From NCBI GenBank assembly GCA_947464365.1, contig CANHWS010000156.1:1-8119 (forward strand): a stretch of 8,119 nt of DNA, read 5' to 3'. The translations under genes were made by a program, and so were the position numbers. Below the pieces are notes generated by a model. It saw only the letters and a program-made list of their open reading frames with translations, was not told the DNA's origin and did not search any database. Shown here one piece after another: positions 4,710-8,119 of the stretch; positions within the stretch are counted from its first letter, which is position 1, and each line of letters begins with the position of its first letter. This DNA comes from Cytophagaceae bacterium. Its GTDB lineage: Bacteria > Bacteroidota > Bacteroidia > Cytophagales > Flexibacteraceae.

Positions 4710-6251
4710 ATGCACGAAATATCCAACCTTCCGCTAAGCATCGACCATGCGCTGCAGCTCCTGAAGGACAAAACGCCCCTGCACCTTGGTGCGGAGGCCA
4801 CTGGGCTCATCACGGCCAGTCATCAGTTTTTACAAACCTTACTGGCCGACCAAGAGACGACCATCTATGGTGTCAATACAGGTTTCGGGGCCTTCTGCAA
4901 TGTCCGGATCGAGGGGCATGACCTGAGCGACCTGCAATACAACTTGTTGCGCAGCCATAGCTGTGGCGTCGGTAGCCCGATCGCGACAGACTTAGTACGG
5001 CTGATGTTGCTGCTGAAGGTGCACTCTTTGGCTTTGGGCCACTCGGGTGTGCAGCTCGAGACCGTCCAGCGGCTGATCGACCTTTATAACCATGACGTAC
5101 TGCCAGTGGTCTATGACAAAGGCTCGTTAGGTGCTAGTGGCGATCTGGTCCCGCTGGCGCACCTATCTCTGCCCCTAATTGGCGAGGGCGAAGTCTGGTG
5201 GCAAGGGAAACGACTACCTGCTGCCGATGTCTATCTAGCCCTAGGTTGGCAGCCGATTGTGCTAGGTGCCAAGGAAGGACTGGCATTGATCAACGGGACT
5301 CAATTTACGTTGGCACTGGCAGTATGGGCCTACGGGCAAGGACGTCAAATAGCCGAGCTGGCCCACATGACAGCTGCCCTCAGTGCTGAGGCATATCAAG
5401 CTAAACACCAGCCCTATCATGCCCTTATCCAGCTGGTGCGGCCGCATAAAGGCCAAATCCTGAGTGCCGAACGCATGCGCTATTGGCTGGAAGATGCACC
5501 AATGGCCGAGGTGGACAAAAAGGCCGTGCAGGACCCCTATAGTTTCCGTTGTATTCCGCAGGTGCATGGGGCTTCGCTTGCTGCGTTGGACCATATCGGC
5601 GCTGCACTGGAGACAGAAATCAACTCCGTAACGGACAACCCCCTGCTATTTGTCGAGACCGAAGAGGTCCTGATGGGAGGCAACTTCCATGGTCAACCTA
5701 TCGCCCTACCTGCTGACTACCTTACCCTAGCCCTAAGCGAATTGGGCAGTATCAGCGAGCGACGCACCTACTTGTTGCTGGGTGGCAAACGAGGGCTGCC
5801 TGAGTTTTTAACTGCAAACCCGGGCCTCGAAAGTGGCTTGATGATCCCACAATATGCGGCAGCCTCCCTCGCTAGCCTCAACAAACAGCTTTGTACCCCT
5901 GCCTCTGCTGATAGCATCGTGAGTAGCAATGGGCAAGAAGACCACGTCAGTATGGGGGCTAATGCGGCGCTCAAAGCCTTGATGGTGGCTGACAATGTCG
6001 AGCAGATTTTAGCGATCGAGTGGTTAACAGCTGCCCAAGCCCTCTACCTACGAGGTGGCGATCAAGGTGCGTATGCCATTGCACCTAGGCTGGCAGATCG
6101 GCTAACGAACTACCGCCATTGGCTAGGCACACCCACCGCTGATGACCGCATCATGGCCGCTGAAATCAGCCGCACTAGGAGTTGGTTGGTAGATCAATCG
6201 TTTAACGAATCATCCACTGACCCTCGGCAAGATCACCACGAGATCGTCTAG
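4710..6251 (+). CDS. hutH: Histidine ammonia-lyase (histidase)
   Basis: HutH eliminates ammonia from L-histidine to give trans-urocanate, the first step of histidine degradation, in the cytoplasm and normally as a homotetramer. The 513 residues are full length for the family (about 500-510). The MIO cofactor forms from A142-S143-G144 in GSLGASGDLVPLAHL. Other active-site residues are visible: Y53 (YGVNTGFG), H83 (RSHSCGVG), N195 (LALINGTQ), Y277 and R280 (QDPYSFRCIPQVHG) and E410 (SNGQEDHVSMG). The first ones share numbering with the well-studied Pseudomonas putida enzyme (Y53, H83, N195), which supports ATG 4710. The Ser-His pair at 82-83 and E410 favour histidase over tyrosine or phenylalanine ammonia-lyase. 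No hutU, hutI or formiminoglutamate gene is adjacent, so the pathway is dispersed or incomplete here. The stop overlaps the convergent gene's stop. Confidence 0.97.
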   Translation: MHEISNLPLSIDHALQLLKDKTPLHLGAEATGLITASHQFLQTLLADQETTIYGVNTGFGAFCNVRIEGHDLSDLQYNLLRSHSCGVGSPIATDLVRLMLLLKVHSLALGHSGVQLETVQRLIDLYNHDVLPVVYDKGSLGASGDLVPLAHLSLPLIGEGEVWWQGKRLPAADVYLALGWQPIVLGAKEGLALINGTQFTLALAVWAYGQGRQIAELAHMTAALSAEAYQAKHQPYHALIQLVRPHKGQILSAERMRYWLEDAPMAEVDKKAVQDPYSFRCIPQVHGASLAALDHIGAALETEINSVTDNPLLFVETEEVLMGGNFHGQPIALPADYLTLALSELGSISERRTYLLLGGKRGLPEFLTANPGLESGLMIPQYAAASLASLNKQLCTPASADSIVSSNGQEDHVSMGANAALKALMVADNVEQILAIEWLTAAQALYLRGGDQGAYAIAPRLADRLTNYRHWLGTPTADDRIMAAEISRTRSWLVDQSFNESSTDPRQDHHEIV

Positions 6252-8119
6252 CGCAATACGACCATACGTTGTTGCTGGCCACCGACCCGGACGATATAGA
6301 GTCCTGCGCCGAGGCCAGCAACGCTAAGTGGCTGGTCTTGGCTTATAGATTGGCTCATGACCAGTTGCCCCATCGTGTTGAAAACCATGGCCGTTGCGGT
6401 CTGGTTGTTTGCTAGCCCCATGAAGCGTACCTCGGTGCTACTTGGGTTTGGCATCATGGACCAGGTGGCGACAGGTCCTGCAGTATTGCTGAGATCTGTG
6501 ACGATGTTGACTGGGCAGTTGCGCAACAACCTCAAAGAGTGTGAAATGGAGGTCACCCCAGCTTGGCGTGCATAAGCCGTAAATGAGGTAGTGCCAGAGC
6601 CAGGGGGCAGGTCGACCAACAACGAGATGCTACCATCCGCAGCAGGTACCAGCCCTGGGGCGATGACCGAGTTACCACGGTATAGATCAACAGTTGCGGT
6701 GGTTAGGTCGGCATCCGTCAGCTGGATGGTGACAGGGATCTGGGTCAGGACACTATCGCAAAACGTGGTGTCGGTGCTAGGGTTCGTGATCGCAACCAGG
6801 GGCAGACTAGCAGGTGGTCCACAAGGGTTGCCGCCGTTGTTTTGGATCCGTACGTTAGAAAAACCTTGGTTCCCTGACTCCTGCACATGACAACTGATCG
6901 TGAGGTCAGGCCCAGGGGCTGTGGTGGGCGTGTTGACGACGGTATTGTTCCGGACGATGGCATTATGGCCTCCCTTGCTGCCTGTGATGATGCAGCCCAT
7001 GCCGCCATTGTTGTTGATGTTGTAGTTGCCCTCGACCAGTACGTTATTGAGGTAGCCAAACTGGTTGCTACTCACATCGGCATTGATCCAGATGATGGAC
7101 CCACTCTGGACACCACCCTGCAATGGACCGCCTAGGTTGTTGCCTGACACCACCACATTATGGATGTCATTGCTATAGAAGATAGATATAAACGTACCGT
7201 TAGAGGTGTTATTCGTCACCTGATACCCGTTGACCGTAGTGCCACCGCAGCAGCTCTGGAACAAGAGTCCCTCACCATCCACACTATAGAAAGGCCCACT
7301 ATTGATGCGGTGCCGATAGACGACCCAGTCATTATTATCAACCCGTGCACCCCAGCCCGAGACATCGATACCACGGTTTTCGAACGTATTGGCGTTCTTA
7401 GGTACCTCTAGCCCCAGCGGGTGGATCCAGGTGACTTTCTGCATTTTGTCGCGGATCACATTGCCTGTCACCTCAGCATTGAGGCCGCTAAACGATAGGC
7501 CAATGCGCATGGTGTGGTAAATCCAGTTATCCCTGATCTCGACACCCTCGGCAAAAAGGGCAGGCTCTTGCTCGGGAGTAGCGGCAGTGACTGCGGCCTT
7601 GCGGTTAACCGAAATGCCATAGTGGTCGGTGTAATTGAAGATCGCCTTGCCTCCCCGTAGGGTATCATAACCTGTGAATGGCCACTTCTTAACCACATAT
7701 CCATCCATCTCAAAGCTATCGTCTTGGCCACCTGTGCCTGCGATGTCGTTGCAGCGGTTATTGACAACAGCAGCATTGCGCTGAACAAAGACCCCGATAT
7801 TGTTCGTGAACAAGTAGCTATGCCGCTGCCATGGCTCCTGAAAAGTCGTATCCGGAACGTAGAAGCTGGCATCGGCCACGTTATTGGTGCGGGTGCCCAT
7901 CACGATGATGTTGCGGGTATAGGCGATCGGCTGGGTGCCTGCCCATCCGGTCGGGAAACCTAGGTCAGACCTAAAACTGATGCCTGCCCTGTTGACATTG
8001 ACGTTCACGATGCCCGCATTGCTGACCCTACCATTGAAGGAGGTAATGCGCTTGAAGGCAGTGCTATTGGCCGTCCCACGACCGCCATTGGCCATCGGGT
8101 CAAAGATGTATTGCGGGAA
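6248..8119 (-). CDS. Secreted beta-helix protein with T9SS sorting domain (5' end missing)
   Basis: The frame stays open to the right edge, so the N-terminus and signal peptide are outside the window; about 623 residues are visible. The ATG at 8093-8095 is internal, since codons for FPQYIFDP precede it. Counting from that Met, residues about 90-425 contain repeated Asn-rich beta-helix coils (IRDNWIYHT, VTGNVIRDK, VSGNNLGG, VEGNYNI, VRNNTVVN), as in pectate-lyase-like or NosD-like right-handed helices. Residues about 431-525 resemble an Ig-like/FN3-type beta-sandwich. Residues 543-615 are a type A Por secretion tail (MMPNPSSTEVRF, VFNTMGQLV, LGAGLYIVRV, final RMVVLR). The protein should cross the outer membrane by the type IX system and be released or surface-anchored, possibly acting on polysaccharide; the catalytic residues and substrate cannot be named. 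It converges on hutH with stops sharing CTAG. Confidence 0.9.
   Translation of the reverse strand, partial: FPQYIFDPMANGGRGTANSTAFKRITSFNGRVSNAGIVNVNVNRAGISFRSDLGFPTGWAGTQPIAYTRNIIVMGTRTNNVADASFYVPDTTFQEPWQRHSYLFTNNIGVFVQRNAAVVNNRCNDIAGTGGQDDSFEMDGYVVKKWPFTGYDTLRGGKAIFNYTDHYGISVNRKAAVTAATPEQEPALFAEGVEIRDNWIYHTMRIGLSFSGLNAEVTGNVIRDKMQKVTWIHPLGLEVPKNANTFENRGIDVSGWGARVDNNDWVVYRHRINSGPFYSVDGEGLLFQSCCGGTTVNGYQVTNNTSNGTFISIFYSNDIHNVVVSGNNLGGPLQGGVQSGSIIWINADVSSNQFGYLNNVLVEGNYNINNNGGMGCIITGSKGGHNAIVRNNTVVNTPTTAPGPDLTISCHVQESGNQGFSNVRIQNNGGNPCGPPASLPLVAITNPSTDTTFCDSVLTQIPVTIQLTDADLTTATVDLYRGNSVIAPGLVPAADGSISLLVDLPPGSGTTSFTAYARQAGVTSISHSLRLLRNCPVNIVTDLSNTAGPVATWSMMPNPSSTEVRFMGLANNQTATAMVFNTMGQLVMSQSISQDQPLSVAGLGAGLYIVRVGGQQQRMVVLR

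Noticed and set aside
5262..5594. Minus-strand frames inside hutH
   Set aside because: These are shadows of a strongly conserved coding region on the plus strand.
6887..7411. Plus-strand frames opposite the beta-helix protein
   Set aside because: The minus-strand frame encodes clear beta-helix repeats and a sorting tail. The plus-strand frames have no features and merely mirror it.

Overview
The window looks like chromosomal DNA from a Bacteroidota (Bacteroidetes) bacterium of moderate GC content, perhaps from the Saprospiria/Cytophagia side, though I cannot fix the genus. Three observations support this. The last gene ends in a type IX secretion (Por secretion) C-terminal sorting domain, which is essentially restricted to this phylum. 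Perfect TAnnTTTG boxes, the Bacteroidota -7 promoter element, lie in front of four transcription units. The start codons lack Shine-Dalgarno sequences.

Layout, left to right: (1) 1-122, the 3' end of an unidentified gene. (2) 261-1106, a GNAT acetyltransferase with a degenerate first GNAT half and an intact second half. (3) 1106-1239, a regulatory-looking block: one perfect 16-bp palindrome, then four near-identical 18-bp palindromes at exactly 29-bp spacing, the last overlapping a TATATTTG promoter box. (4) 1268-2686, a tightly coupled two-gene operon: a SatD-family protein with class III cyclase-like sequence features and a C-terminal helix-turn-helix, followed 3 nt later by a multi-pass DUF3307 membrane protein. 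(5) 2836-4299, an unrecognised soluble protein with a proline-rich linker and an AT-richer first part. (6) 4300-4709, non-coding DNA dominated by a 116-bp direct repeat and an inverted right arm that together resemble a MITE-like element, followed by a promoter. (7) 4710-6251, hutH, histidine ammonia-lyase, with all expected active-site residues visible. (8) 6248-8119, minus strand, the C-terminal part of a large secreted beta-helix protein that runs off the right edge. Its stop codon shares a CTAG tetranucleotide with the hutH stop.

The genes do not form one pathway. HutH starts histidine degradation but no other hut gene is present. The most interesting unit is the SatD-DUF3307 operon behind the palindrome array. 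SatD combines a cyclase-like fold pattern, including two correctly spaced aspartates, with a DNA-binding-like tail. It is co-translated with a membrane protein and preceded by a four-site operator-like array. I propose it as a candidate signal-sensing or nucleotide-signalling module that may autoregulate. That is inference from sequence patterns, not a demonstrated function.
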